Shown: positions 1 to 10,768, counted from the stretch's first letter. The stretch is 64,000 bases of DNA from Blastocladiella emersonii ATCC 22665 (GCA_025594325.1 JANHCV010000016.1:310001-374000); one strand, 5' to 3'. The notes: generated by a model not told the origin, from the letters alone. A program made the numbers and translations.

Positions 1-1
1 C

Positions 2-723
2 CCCGTCTTCCAGACCAAGATGCTCGACATGCTCAAGCAGACTGGCCGGTGCGTTGTCCCCGCCGACCTGCTCCTCCCGTTCGATCGCTCACCGCAAAAC
101 GTAGCCCCGAGATGGTCGTCGGGTGGTACCACTCGCACCCCGGGTTCGGGTGCTGGCTGTCGAGCGTGGACGTGAACACGCAGCAGTCGTTCGAGGCGCT
201 GAACCAGCGCGCCGTGGCCGTGGTCGTGGACCCGATCCAGTCGGTCAAGGGCAAGGTGGTCATTGACGCGTTCCGCACCATCAACCCGCAGTCGCTCATG
301 CTGGGCCAGGAGCCGCGCCAGACCACGTCCAACATTGGCCACCTCAACAAGCCGTCGATCCAGGCCCTGATCCACGGCCTCAACCGCCACTACTACTCGA
401 TCGCCATCAACTACCGGAAAAACGACCTCGAGCAGCAGATGCTCATGAACCTGCACAAGAAGGACTGGACCGCCGGCCTCGTCCTCGAGGATTTCGCCGT
501 GCGCGCCGAGGCCAACGCCGGCGCCGTCAAGCAGCTGCTCGCCCTCGCCGACCTCTACAACAAGTCGGTCGTCGAGGAGCAGACCCTCACGGCGCAGCAG
601 CTCAAGGTCCGCCACGTCGGCAAGCAGGACCCGAAGCGCCACCTCGAGGAGAACGTCGACCGCCTCATGGCCGACAACATTGTGCAGACGCTCGGCACCA
701 TGCTCGACACGGCCGCCTTCTGA
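2..723 (+). CDS. RPN11: 26S proteasome deubiquitinase Rpn11 (PSMD14), 3' part
   Basis: Rpn11 is the JAMM-metalloprotease subunit of the proteasome lid; it removes ubiquitin chains from substrates as they are translocated. The gene enters from the left edge, so its N-terminus is missing. The first exon (2-48) reads [15 protein letters not shown]. An intron at 49-104 (donor gtgcgt, acceptor tag) splits the Arg codon, and the second exon (105-723) opens with [20 protein letters not shown]. That stretch contains the zinc-binding HSHP motif with the downstream Ser and Asp of the JAMM signature. The rest matches the family to its C-terminus, and no truncation is seen at the stop (721-723). Rpn11 is preferred over the JAMM paralogue CSN5 because of the [14 protein letters not shown] context and the C-terminal helices. 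Confidence 0.95.
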   Translation, partial: RLPDQDARHAQADWPVRCPRRPAPPVRSLTAKRSPEMVVGWYHSHPGFGCWLSSVDVNTQQSFEALNQRAVAVVVDPIQSVKGKVVIDAFRTINPQSLMLGQEPRQTTSNIGHLNKPSIQALIHGLNRHYYSIAINYRKNDLEQQMLMNLHKKDWTAGLVLEDFAVRAEANAGAVKQLLALADLYNKSVVEEQTLTAQQLKVRHVGKQDPKRHLEENVDRLMADNIVQTLGTMLDTAAF

Positions 724-834
724 GAGTGTACGCGGAGAGTACAGATCGAGAGATGAATACACTGCTTGGTGATGATTGGACAAGCGAGTCGCGCGCGCAA
801 CGAAATGTATTCACAAGCAAGCAAGCTACACCCC

Positions 835-1734
835 CTACTCCTTCTTGAACTTTTCGGCAAAGTAGGCCTTGACCTGGTCGCCGCCAAACACCATGCACAC
901 GGTGAGGTACACGGACAGGCCGATGCGCGGGGTAACGCCGCGGTAGAAGCCGAGGAAGCCGTTGTTCTGGTAAATGTACTTTGCGGTCGTCCAGATGTTG
1001 AGGTTGGCGGGGCGGTCGGCGGCCTTGGCGGCCGACTGCATCTCGACGCGGATCACCTCGATGGGCTGGTTCCAGCACGCGAGGGCGCCGCCGATCACCG
1101 ACGACGCGATGCGCTCGCCGACCGTCAGCTTGCGGTGCTTGTCGTCGCCCTTCATGACGCGCTCCGTGAGGCGCGAGATGCCGAGGCGCGAGCCCCAGTT
1201 GGTCATCTGGCGCACGGCCACGGCGCTCACGCCCTTGTTGAGGCCGCGGATCCCCTCGCGCCGGAACACGTCGGCGGCGACCGCCCACGTCGACTGGGTC
1301 GCGGCGCCCACGGCCTTGTGGCGCGTCACCTCGACCGTCTTCATGAACGTGCAGAAGCCCATGGTCGTGTACGCCTGCGCGAGCCCGCCGCCCATGCCGC
1401 CGACGAGCCCGGCCATGGCGGGCGACGCGTCGAGCTTGGTGCGCGCCTGGTACTCGATCTCGGACGACGCGAACAGCAGCACGCCGCCTTTCGTCGACGC
1501 CTCGATCCACGCCCACGGGATCAGGCCCTGCCAGAAGCCGGCCAGGCCGCCGCGCTGGTACGTCTTCTGGATCGCCGTCTTGAGGTTGTCGCCGCGGTTC
1601 GCCGCCATGTGCGTCTTGACCACCTCGAACGGCTGGCCCAGCGTCGACACCTCGAACGTCTGGATCGCGGCACCGATCGCCAGGTTCTGCCACGAGAAGG
1701 CCTTCTTCTGCACGACGTCGGTGGTGGTGGGCAT
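835..1734 (-). CDS. YHM2: Mitochondrial citrate/2-oxoglutarate carrier, Yhm2 type
   Basis: This is a 299-residue mitochondrial carrier in one exon. Yhm2 exchanges citrate for 2-oxoglutarate across the inner membrane, feeds cytosolic NADPH, and was first found as a suppressor of mtDNA loss. Carrier signatures are visible in repeat 1 (GQPFEVVKTHMAANR) and repeat 3 (NQPIEVIRVEMQS), while repeat 2 has the atypical TMGFCTFMKT seen in Yhm2. The blocks LIPWAWIEASTKG and RQMTNWGSR are specific for Yhm2 rather than for other carriers. The frame stays open upstream to 1971, but the Met at 1734 gives the usual short N-terminus (MPTTTD). It is convergent with RPN11, with 111 bases between the stop codons. 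Confidence 0.93.
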   Translation of the reverse strand: MPTTTDVVQKKAFSWQNLAIGAAIQTFEVSTLGQPFEVVKTHMAANRGDNLKTAIQKTYQRGGLAGFWQGLIPWAWIEASTKGGVLLFASSEIEYQARTKLDASPAMAGLVGGMGGGLAQAYTTMGFCTFMKTVEVTRHKAVGAATQSTWAVAADVFRREGIRGLNKGVSAVAVRQMTNWGSRLGISRLTERVMKGDDKHRKLTVGERIASSVIGGALACWNQPIEVIRVEMQSAAKAADRPANLNIWTTAKYIYQNNGFLGFYRGVTPRIGLSVYLTVCMVFGGDQVKAYFAEKFKKE

Positions 1735-2324
1735 GGTGGAGGTGTAGCTACGCGAGCGTGGGCGTCCGTGAGCAAGCGGGAGGGCACGCAAGGGCGCAGC
1801 GAGCAGGATGCATACAGTCAAGTGAGCGCGTGTGGCGAGACGCGAGGACTTCTTGGCAGGGAGAGAGAGCGAGGTCCGAATCCAGGTCAGCCAGGAATAC
1901 GGAGGCGGGTCAAAGAGCGTGAACGCCTCCCGCTGAGCCGTGCCGCGCCGGCAGGTGACGTCGTCGCCCACCGATCAGATGCAGCAGGCCGGCACGAATT
2001 TTCAAGCGGATCCTGCGGGAGGCGCTACGCTCGGCTGCATGGTGCGATTCATGAGAGTTCATACCAGTGGGGTATTACGGACAGGGTCGAGGGGAGCGGG
2101 AGCAGGCTGCGAGCGGCCGGTCCCCTTGAAGCCGCGCTCGAGCCTCAAGCCTTGGGGACGCGTCCGCCGCCGCTGGCGTGATTCTGTCCCCAACGACGAG
2201 TCACAGCCCGACAACGACCAAAAATGAGGCGCGTGGTTGAGATTCCCTTTCGCGAGCGCCAAAGGGCTTGGCGACGCTCATTGGACGAGAGGCGGGGACG
2301 CGGGAGGAAGCGGAGACACGGCGT

Positions 2325-2363
2325 GCGAGACACCACGTGGCCCGCGCGAGACGCGTCGCGGCC
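2325..2363. promoter_or_regulatory. Composite promoter block, copy 1 (E-box plus CGAGACRCG)
   Basis: GCGAGACA at 2325-2332, the palindromic E-box CACGTG at 2334-2339, and CGCGAGACGCGTCGCG at 2345-2360. The same order recurs at 3149-3193. A regulatory role is inferred from this recurrence in gene-flanking DNA; the binding factor is unknown. Confidence 0.4.
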
Positions 2364-3148
2364 GCCGACCTCGTTGCCTCCGCCATCACGCACACGATCA
2401 GAGCAAAGGCTGGCAGAACGAGCTTGGGCGCTGGCACCGCGACGAAACAGAACGTCACTCGGTGTCTTCGGCGGGTGAGCAGGCCGTGCCATCGCGTATC
2501 GCCGCGGGTCGGCCTTGCCCATGTCCTTGCCTCGGGTGGTGCTGACGAGCGGCCCGATGTACCAAGTTGGACTCGTAGGAAAACGCTCTGTGGATGTGGA
2601 TCTGCTTCTTGCTCGTCGATCTCTCGAGTTTTCGACTCTGCCACGGCTTGAAAGTTGTCGATCTCGCCGCTCGACGACTCCCTCTCTCTCTTTTCTTTAT
2701 CACTCGGCCGCCGCGGACACACGCAAAATTGACGACGTCGTTGTGAACGACGCGTACGTTTCTCTTCACCTCCGTACCATCGCATGCGCGCCCTAACCTC
2801 ATTGATACTTATACATGCCGCTGGACACGTTCTTGTAGCGAGGGCCAGCCGTGCAAGCGCCTCAAGCCCACAACTGCTACTCGAGAAGGCGCGATCCTTG
2901 TCGACTCGCTGGACGTCCAGGTCTCTCCTGCCAGCTTCGCGACGCTCGCTCAGCGTGTTCGCAGCCGGAACCACGAGCAGCGCGTCACCCGCTTTGTTTA
3001 GCGGGTCCGAGAGCTTCCCCATCCGCCCTGTGGCCATGTACGCGTCGCGACGCGCCTCGGTGGAGGAAGAGTGATTGGGGGAGTGATTTGGCTTCGTGCG
3101 CCATCGCGACGCGCGGTGGCAGCAAGGGGACAAGCGAGGAGACAGCCC

Positions 3149-3193
3149 GCGAGACAATTTCCGGCCACGTGGCGGGCGCGAGACGCGTCGTGG
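3149..3193. promoter_or_regulatory. Composite promoter block, copy 2 (E-box plus CGAGACRCG)
   Basis: GCGAGACA at 3149-3156, CACGTG at 3166-3171 and GCGCGAGACGCGTCG at 3176-3190. This copy lies 500 bases upstream of the start of the large membrane-protein gene at 3693. Confidence 0.4.
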
Positions 3194-3692
3194 AGAAAAC
3201 GCGCGCGTTTTTTCGCTTCCGCGCGCGGCAAGCTTGTTCCCCGCGTGCGGTGCTCCTGCCACGCCGTGCTCGGCCGTGAGATGGGACTGTGACGCGGTTG
3301 GTGCCCGTTCGTCGCCGGAACCGCTCGCTCTCCGCTCCCTCCACCACCAACACTCTCGGCCTGCACCAACGCATCGGCACTGCCTGCACGGCACCCTCCG
3401 AACGCATCCCGATCAGCTCGTCACGCCCGTCGTCGACCCGCTCGAGGTACCATCCGTGTCACCGCCGCCATCGATGCCGAAGCGCCCCGCTAACGCGCGC
3501 GCCGCACACTCCCGCGTGATCCCTGCAGCCGACCCGACGCCACCTCCGCCGACCAGCGAGCCTTCGCTTCGTTCGCCGACCCGCACCCGCACCCGCGCTC
3601 TCCCGCCCAGCCGAGGCTGCGCTCCGCGCATCGCCCTCCCGCTTCATGTAACTTGCCGCAACCGACCTGATCCGCAACACCGACTACCCGCC

Positions 3693-6600
3693 ATGGACGA
3701 CGGACCCATCGCCTCGCGCACCCGCGCGCGCTACGCGCAGCTCGGCATGCAGCTGCCATCGTTCGCGCCACCGATGCCACCGCTGCCGATGCCACCGCCA
3801 CCGCTATCGATGCCGCCGCTATCGATGCCGCCGCTCACGAACCCAACACCTCCCGGGACCGACGACCCCGCGACTCTTGCGACCCTCGACTCGCCGCTGA
3901 CGTCTTATGCTCCCTCCCCTCTCGGCGTCCTGCAGCAGCCTCCCGCCACCATCACCCCGAGTGCCACCGGCACCCTCGCCTCCCTCGCGAACGCCCTGAA
4001 CCTCTTCCCCTCCACCTCTACCAGTCCCGCTCCCGCCCCCGCCGCGGCCGTCGTCGAGCTCGCCCACCCGCCCGCCCCGCCGTCCTCGGGCCTCCTGCTC
4101 TCCCTAGAGCCACCGTACCCGGCCGCGCCTCCGCCCTCGTTCCTCTCGCGCACCCTCAGCCACATTGAGGCCCCGCTCGTCGCCGTCTCCGCCGCAACGT
4201 CTGCCGCTGTTGACCACGTCATCCCGGCACCGGCCCAGCACTGGATCCGTGCCTACCGCGAGTGGCTCGTCCTGGGCGCTTTGGTCTCCATCTACACTCT
4301 CTCCTCGTTCGAGATCGTTACTCTCCCGTTCCAACCGTACGTCGACCCTGTTCGTCTGACCCTCAGGTTGCCTCTCGGCTCACATTTCCTCATTGATACA
4401 GGTCCGATGAGTCCACGGTCAAGCTCGCCGCCCCGTGCGTCGGCGACCTCTGCCCAAGACCGGCGACCCTCGGCGCCAACGCCAAGGCGCCCATCGTCCA
4501 GCCCTTCGTCCAGCCCGCCGTCCCGCAGCCGGCCCCGGCCGCCGCCCCGCCCGTCCCCGTCGTCATCGAGGACTCGCTCCCGCTTCCACCAAAACCAAAC
4601 CTCGAGCTCGCGCCCGAGCCCGAGTCCGAGCCCAAACCGGCGCTCCCCGAGCTCATCATCGCCAAGACCGTCTACCCGACCTCGTCCATTGCCGTCTGGT
4701 CCGCGCGCGTCTTCTACGCGCCGCACGCCTGCTACACCTACTCGGTCCCTACTACCACCACGCCCCGTGTGCGCGTCGCCAAGGCACCCTCCCCACCTCC
4801 TGCTGCTCTCCCCGTCGACTCGCCCGCCGCCGAGGTCAAGCGCCCGGCACCTGTCGTGTGCACCGCCGACCGTCCCGTCGCGGTCCCCGTCGACGACGAG
4901 CCGGTTCCCGCAGCCGTTTCGGCTCCCCTCGACAACGACAAGCCTATCGAGCCCATTCCCGTCGCGCAAAAGCCCGCCCCCGTCGTCGTTCCGCCGGCCT
5001 CGCCACCCGGTCGCCCGCCCAAGCGCACCCCGCTCGCCAACCGCTTCAAGGACCGCGACCAGTTCATCACGCGCCCGCGTCCCGCCGAGCCCGTCACGGC
5101 TCCGCCCGCGCCCCAGCACGCCGTTCCCGTTCCCGCCGGCTTCGATCGGAGCGGGTGGATCGCCTTTGCCACTGCCGCCATCATCTTCTCCGCCATCGGC
5201 TGGCAGTTCATGGCGCCGACAGCGCCCGCAGCCGAGACGCCCGAGGTCTCGGACGAGGAGCCCGTCACCGCCGACACGTCGCTCGAGCTCGACACGTCGG
5301 ACCTCGACCTGAACTCCGGGTACGCCGACCAGACGCTCACCGACGACGAGGCCTCGCGGTTTTTCTCGGTCGACGCCGAGCCCGCCAAGCAGAATCCAGA
5401 GACCACCACCGAGTCGGGTTCGCCCCTCCTCCAGCAGTACTCGCAGAAGAAGAAGCAGGACTCGAGTGTCTCGCTCGACGTGCCGTCCGATTTCACCCCC
5501 GTCCCCGCTCCGCCGTCCGCGCTGACGCCGCTCACCGAGAGTTCCGACGCGACCTCGGCCGCCACCGCCGGCCTTCTCCTCCCCGCCGCCGCGCCGCGCT
5601 CGCTCCCCGCCTCGCCGTCCCCGCTCATGGTCCCGACCCCGCGCGCCCGCAAGACGTCGGACCACGTGCGCTGGCCCGCCCAGGTCGTCCCGCCCGTGCT
5701 CCCGCCGCCGCTCCGCGCCGCGTCGCGCGGCGATCCCGAGCACATCTACGTCGCGTCCCCCGTCAACCCGAGCCTCGTCCCGCAGGGCCTCGCGCTCGGG
5801 CTCAGTCATGCAGCTGTCGTCGAGGGCGAGCGCACTACCCCGCCGCGGTACGCCACGCTCACGCCCGAACGCGAGCGCGAGGTCGACGCGCTCCCCACGC
5901 CCACGGCGTCGCCGGTCCGCGAGGTTCCGGCTAACGAGGTGTTTGGTACATCCAGCTGTATCTCTGACGCGTCCGCGTCGTCGTCGGATGCGGTGACGAC
6001 GCCGACCCGGTCCCCGCTCTCGTGGTCGCGCAGCTCCGCACTCGGGTCGCCCGCTCGCGCGACCTCCTCCGTCACCACCACCGCCGCGGCCAGCGGCGCC
6101 GCGACGCCCCTCGCGTCGTCGACCGGCAGCCTCGACGGGTGGAACATGGTGTCGGACCCGTTCGACCCGTTCCTGCAGCCGACGGTACCGTCGCTCGTGT
6201 TCCGCCGTCCTGCGGCCGCTTCTCCATCGGCTGACTCGGGGTCGTCCCCGCGCGACTTCCAGCTCCAGCTCCCCGCGCCCACGCAGCAGCTGCCGTCCAT
6301 GATCCCCGTCCCGTCGCGCACCAACAGCAGCAGCGGCAGCGGCAGCAGCACGCCGACCTCGACCATGGCCTCGGGCATCCCGCGCCCCGTCGCCTCGGGC
6401 ATCCCGCGGTCGCGGTCCGGCACCGCGCCGTCGCCGCTGTCGTCGAGCCCGGTCCCCGTGCATCACCACCACACGTGGACCGCGGCCAACACCGCCGGGT
6501 TCCGCGAGCGATCCGCCACCGCGTCGAGTACCGAGACCGTCGTCGCGCCGGAGCTCTCGGCGTCGCCCCCGCCGGCGGCCCCGCAGCTCCCGCCCGTCAT

Positions 6601-8297
6601 CAAGCGCGCGTCGTCGATCCCGGTCCTCGCCGCCACCATCGCCGCGCCCGCTGCGCCTGCGCCTGCGCCTGCACCCGCCGCGCCCCCTGCGCCCGCCCCC
6701 GTCGAGGATGAGTACCGCGAGCCGACGGCCGAGGAGTTTGAGGCCGAGGAGCGGCGGCAGCACTGGAACACGCGGTGGCTCGCGCTGCTCGGGTCGCTGC
6801 TCGACGCGCGCGACGCCAGCGTGCTCGCGTACAAGTACCGCCCCGAGTCGGGCGACCGCCGCGAGGAGTACAAGCTGCTCGACAACGAGACGTGCAGCGT
6901 GCTCCGGCTCGTGGATCTCGACAAGGGCGAGGTACGGACTTTGGGGGAGTGCTGAGTGGTTTGACAAATTGCTGACTCGGGAACCTGTCGTGTTGTAGCC
7001 GTACGTCGCGCACATCTACAAGCCCGAGCTCGCCGACGGCGTACGCAAGTGGGCCGAGCTCGTCGGCGCGTGCAACCGGCCCGCCGAGGCCGACCACGAC
7101 GGTGACGACTCGGCGGCCAACACCACGGTCACCAGTGTCTCCTCGTACGGCGACTCGAGCTTCCACACCCCTACCACTCCCGCGGCGTCCGCGTACGTGA
7201 CGTCGCCCCCGCCGCCGCCGCCGCGCACGCTGCTCTCGTCGCCGACCCGCAGCATCGCGAGTTCCACTAGCAGCACGTCGAGTTTGGGCAGTGGCCGCCC
7301 GCCGTCGCCCACCGTCTCGTCGTCGACGGCCGGCGGCCGCGACATCCCGGCGCTCGCGACGACGCACCTGTTCTCGCTCGCCGACGGCGGCGTCGTCCGC
7401 ATCACGCCCGGGTACCGCGTGTCGGCGGCGCAGCTGCTCGCGCACGCCGAGAAGCACCGCCGCCAGAACAGCTCGGCCATCAGCGAGGCCGTCCTGTGGA
7501 AGACGCTCAAGTGCGTCGCCCGCACGCTGCGCGGGATCCTCGACCACTGCGACCGCGCGCACGAGGCCGAGCAGACGGCGGCGGCCGAGGCCGAGGCCGC
7601 CGCGCTGTTCGCGACCCCGCCGCCGTCCCACGCTAGCGTGTTTGATCTCGAAAGCGGGAGCGGGAGTGACGCCGACACGTCGGTCCTGTCGGCGGCGTCG
7701 ACGCAGCGCACCGTCACGTCCGCCGCCGATACCCGCGTCCGCACGACCGTCGACCCGGCGGACCCGTGGGTGCGCGGCATGCACGTCGACCTTGCCGCCG
7801 AGATCGTGTCGGACGCGAAGCTCAAGGCCGGGTTCGCCGTGATCGCGATCCTGCCCGCCCCCGACACGGACCCGGACGTGCCCGTCGGCCTCAGCGTCGC
7901 GCGGTTCATTGCGCGCCTCGTCGAGCCCCGCGCCCACGACAACTACTGGGAGCCGCAGCTCGAGGGCCTCATCTCGCCCGAACTCGCCGCCGCTCTCACC
8001 GCGCTCGCCCGCGCGACCACGGTCCCGCTCGTCCGCGCCGCCACCGCCAACGTCATGTCTCAGGCCGCCAAGTGGCACGCTCGCACGCGTCGTGAGGCCA
8101 GGGCCGCGGCGACGGGGCGCGCGCCGCCCACGTCGCCTACTGGGATCCCGTCCGCTGCGACGACAACTGCGGGTGCGGGCTCGGGTACCGCGACGCCCGT
8201 CGTTGGGCCGGGCATCGCGCTCCGCCGGATCCCGTCCATGAGCGGGCCCGGTGCGCGGCTTGCGGGGCCGCGGGCGTTCTCCTCCTCGTCGTCGTGA
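3693..8297 (+). CDS. Large Pro/Ser-rich protein with two predicted membrane segments, function unknown
   Basis: I do not recognise this 1,490-residue protein. Three exons (3693-4336, 4402-6931, 6999-8297) join in frame. Intron 1 has donor gtacgt and acceptor acag; intron 2 has donor gtacgg, a CTGAC branch site and acceptor tag. Most of the chain is low-complexity Pro/Ser/Ala sequence. Two hydrophobic stretches look membrane-spanning: residues about 190-211 (WLVLGALVSIYTLSSFEIV) and about 466-486 (GWIAFATAAIIFSAIGWQFM). A folded domain without a recognised family seems to lie at about 985-1090, around HWNTRWLALLGSLLDARD and YVAHIYKPELADGVRKWAELV. Another conserved-looking block near the C-terminus includes FIARLVEPRAHDNYWEPQLE. 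The start at 3693 (MDDGPIASRTRARYAQ) is the first Met after the promoter-like DNA, but the frame is open further upstream. The antisense 907-codon frame here is a GC artefact. Confidence 0.7.
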
Positions 8298-9193
8298 TCT
8301 TCTGTACCTTCTCTATTCATACCGTTCCGTTCCGTTCGTGGCATCCATCCATTCCATTCCTCCCCAACCCAACCCACCACCTCCTTAATTATCTATCGAC
8401 CTACCCCCCTCCCTCCCAAGCAAACAATATATAACCCTGGGCTGTATCTCAAACGGGGTCGTTGAGAAGGAAGAGATGGCCGTGGCCGTTGTGGACAGCG
8501 GGGCCGCGTGGTCTCCGGCCATCACCACGGCCGGGATGAGGGCTGGAGGGCCTGAAGGGGCACATCTGCTCCAAGTCAAGTTTGGCCAAACGTCAGCATA
8601 AAAGGCCTTCGCGGGAGCCTTCGCCGAGCGCGTCGCGATCTCGACCTTGCCTCGCTCGCACACAAGACATCTTGCCCAGGCCGTTCCTGAGGCCGTTCAC
8701 AGCACTCTGGGTCATCAGCTGGCACCTCGCGCCGCGTCCGGCCATCAACGACTGGCGCGTGGCCGCCGCTCAGTCTCGATGGCCGCGATGATGATCATGG
8801 CCAAGCTGTCACCGCCTTGACACGAACTCTGACGAAGCTCAAGTGATCAGGGCTCTCAGCCAACTCAACGTCTTCTGCTCAAACGCTTCTCAAAGTCCAC
8901 GAAGGCCTTGTTCGTCCAAGTTTGACGAGAAAAATCTCGTCGTTCGCAACGAAAGGACGAGCTTTTCGGGTTCACAAGCAAAATCGCGAGGTGATGAACA
9001 TGGTCCGTTCGCGCGCTTTTGCACGATCGGGAGCGTGGAGCACCGAGGTGAACCGTTCAAGGCGGACTCGGCCGAGGAGCGGACGCAACAGGAGAGAGCG
9101 AGAACGGGAATTTGCTAGTGATCAGAGGAAGTGGGACAGCGTATATTACTACGCTACTGCCAAATGCGCGCAGGCAATGAAGATGCACCCAGA
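8298..9193. other. Intergenic region between convergent genes
   Basis: This region separates the 3' ends of the large orphan gene (+) and RPL5 (-). It has moderate GC content. I found no gene, repeat or RNA in it, apart from a weak C/D-like pair near 8786 that I rejected. Confidence 0.5.
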
Positions 9194-10616
9194 TTACTGG
9201 CGGGCGTGAAAAGCCGCCTTCTTCTGCTTGACGCGGTCGCGGCGCTGCTTGAGGTTGAGGCGCTGCTTCTTGAACTTCTTGGCCTGGGCAATGTCGATCT
9301 GGACAGTCGACTTGACGGCCTCGGGGTTGGCGCGGATGGCCTCGTGGGCCTTCTCGTACACCTCCTCGACGTCGTCGGCCGAGATGCCGGCGGCGATGTA
9401 GCGCGAGAACTGCTTGGCGTACTTCTCCTCGTCCTCCTCCTGGAGGTAGCGCATGTACTCGGCAACGTGGCCGCCGAAGATGTACGAGCGCAGGGTGTCG
9501 GCGTCGAGCTCCTTCGACTCGCGGTCGTAGCCGGGGAAGCGCTGCTCCGAGTGGGGGACGAAGATACCGCCGTCCGAGGCACCCTTCATGGCGGCAAAGA
9601 CCTTGGCGCCGGTGGTGGTGCGGGCGAGACCGACATCGAGGAAGGCCTTGAAGGGGCGGGGGCCGTCCTCAAGGGGCTCGACCTCGGCGACCGTGCCGTC
9701 GGGGTTGACGAAGCCCTCGTACTTGTCGTCGAGCTTGAGCTTCTTGAGGGCACGGCGGGCAACGAGCAGGCCGGTGGCGTAGGCGGCAGCCCAGTTGGTG
9801 AGACCGACCTTGACGCCGAAGCGGGGGAGCTCGTGCGAGTAGGCAGCGGTGAGAACGAAGTCACCCTGGATCTTCGAGTACACGATCTGGGCGATCACAT
9901 CGTTGTTGGTGATGCGGACGACGAGGCGGTACTTGGGCGAGTTGTACTTGTTCTTGGCCTGGGTGACGAGGCGCTTGCGGGCGTAGTAGTCGGTCTTGCC
10001 CTCTGGAGAACGAGAAGAGTGGGGGGAACAAGTCAGCGAGCTGTTTTGTGTCATCGGATCGTGTCGAGCGCATGCGGAACCGGTTGGCACGAGCGGGCCA
10101 ACGAGCAGCAGAGCGAGCAGGGGAAGAGCGCGCCAAAAGTAGCAGAGACGATGCGTCCCGGAGGAGAATCGTCAGATAGGAGCGAAAGACTATAGATGCT
10201 ATAAGTAGTCGACATTGCCGGTTCAGATGAACTATGCGGTCATCATGAGACTCCACACGGGCGAACGTCTCGGCTACTTTCGGCGGCTCCTGCTGCTGCT
10301 GTTTCTGCTCGCGCACACGGCGGTTCCGCGCATCACAAAAGTCAGCAAATCGATGCGTACCGCGGCGACGGCGGTACTTGACCTGGTAGCGCTTGAAGTA
10401 CGCCTTGTTCTTGACAACCTTGACGAACACCTGCACAGCGCGAGCACGAGGTTCTGGGAGCGTCAGCCGCGGGGAGTTCTCGAGGAGCGGGCGGGTATCG
10501 CGCGGTCGTCACGCCGAGCCATCCGCCGCGGCGCCGCACGCATGGCGACACCGACGGTCGGGGTTCGGCGCGAGAGCGACAGTCGAGCGATGCATGGTGG
10601 GGCGTCAAATAACCAT
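9194..10616 (-). CDS. RPL5: 60S ribosomal protein L5 (uL18)
   Basis: RPL5 binds 5S rRNA and, with RPL11, forms the 5S particle of the large subunit. Three exons are proposed: the ATG alone (10614-10616), 10361-10430 ([20 protein letters not shown]) and 9194-10002 (from the split Glu codon, then [11 protein letters not shown]). The joined protein has 293 residues, close to the usual 297, and the N-terminus MVFVKVVKN has the same length as the animal MGFVKVVKN. The exon 2-3 junction is certain (donor gtacgc, acceptor ccag). The first intron (10431-10613) is less certain because its donor is gttatt. Core blocks [20 protein letters not shown] and [17 protein letters not shown] are diagnostic. The 358-nt second intron hosts a box C/D snoRNA. 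A telobox-like run lies about 140 bases upstream of the ATG. Confidence 0.95.
10163..10254 (-). ncRNA. Box C/D snoRNA of the snR60/U80 family, in the RPL5 intron
   Basis: The minus strand of the intron carries a C box ATGATGA (10240-10246), a D' box CTGA (10223-10226) and a D box CTGA (10172-10175). A short terminal stem pairs GGAG (10251-10254) with CTCC (10163-10166). The element before D' (CCGCATAGTTCAT) complements the LSU rRNA segment GUGAACUAUGC. The element before D (TAGTCTTTCGCTCCTAT) complements AUAGGGGCGAAAGACUA over 17 positions with one G-U pair. By the fifth-nucleotide rule these guide 2'-O-methylation of the residues equivalent to yeast 25S A817 and G908, the pair guided by yeast snR60 and human U80. 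The rRNA comparison is from memory of conserved sequence. A weak C' box (ATGTCGA) may lie at 10209-10215. Confidence 0.9.
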
Positions 10617-10750
10617 TTTGATAACCGGCCGTGGACGGGAGGGAGTGTCGAGCGATGCGGCCTGGTCCGCTTTTGAGGCGGGGTTGCTCGCTGGCAGGGA
10701 AGCTGGCTGGCCAAGCGGGCGGGTAGTGGCTGAGCGCCACAACGTGACCT

Positions 10751-10768
10751 CTAAGCCTAAACCTAACC
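10751..10768 (-). promoter_or_regulatory. Telobox-like run in the RPL5 promoter
   Basis: The plus strand reads CTAAGCCTAAACCTAACC, that is TTAGG-type half-repeats in the orientation of RPL5. TTAGGG-like sites bound by Tbf1-type factors regulate ribosomal protein genes in several fungi. The role here is inferred from position, about 140 bases upstream of the proposed start codon. Confidence 0.4.

Larger units (their letters stand above)
1735..3692. other. Intergenic region between divergent genes, duplicated promoter block
   Basis: No convincing gene is present, although GC bias leaves several frames open (for example minus strand 2201-3394), with Arg/Ser-rich translations and no recognisable domain. 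The region holds two similar blocks, at 2325-2363 and 3149-3193. Each has GCGAGACA, then CACGTG, then GCGCGAGACGCGTCG. A further GCGAGACGCGAG lies at 1835-1846, close upstream of the citrate carrier. Confidence 0.6.

Noticed and set aside
1732-1971. N-terminal extension of the citrate carrier
   Set aside because: The frame is open but the sequence lacks family similarity; the Met at 1734 gives the normal Yhm2 N-terminus.
2201-3394. A 397-codon minus-strand frame in the intergenic region
   Set aside because: The N-terminal Cys cluster is not a recognised zinc finger, the rest is Arg/Ser-rich, and it overlaps both duplicated promoter blocks.
4292-7015. A 907-codon open frame on the minus strand
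   Set aside because: It is antisense to a well-spliced gene, is Arg/Gly-rich and shows no domain. G/C-ending codons keep antisense frames open here.
8786-8835. A second possible box C/D snoRNA (ATGATGA followed by CTGA)
   Set aside because: No terminal stem forms, and the sequence before the CTGA matches no rRNA segment I know.
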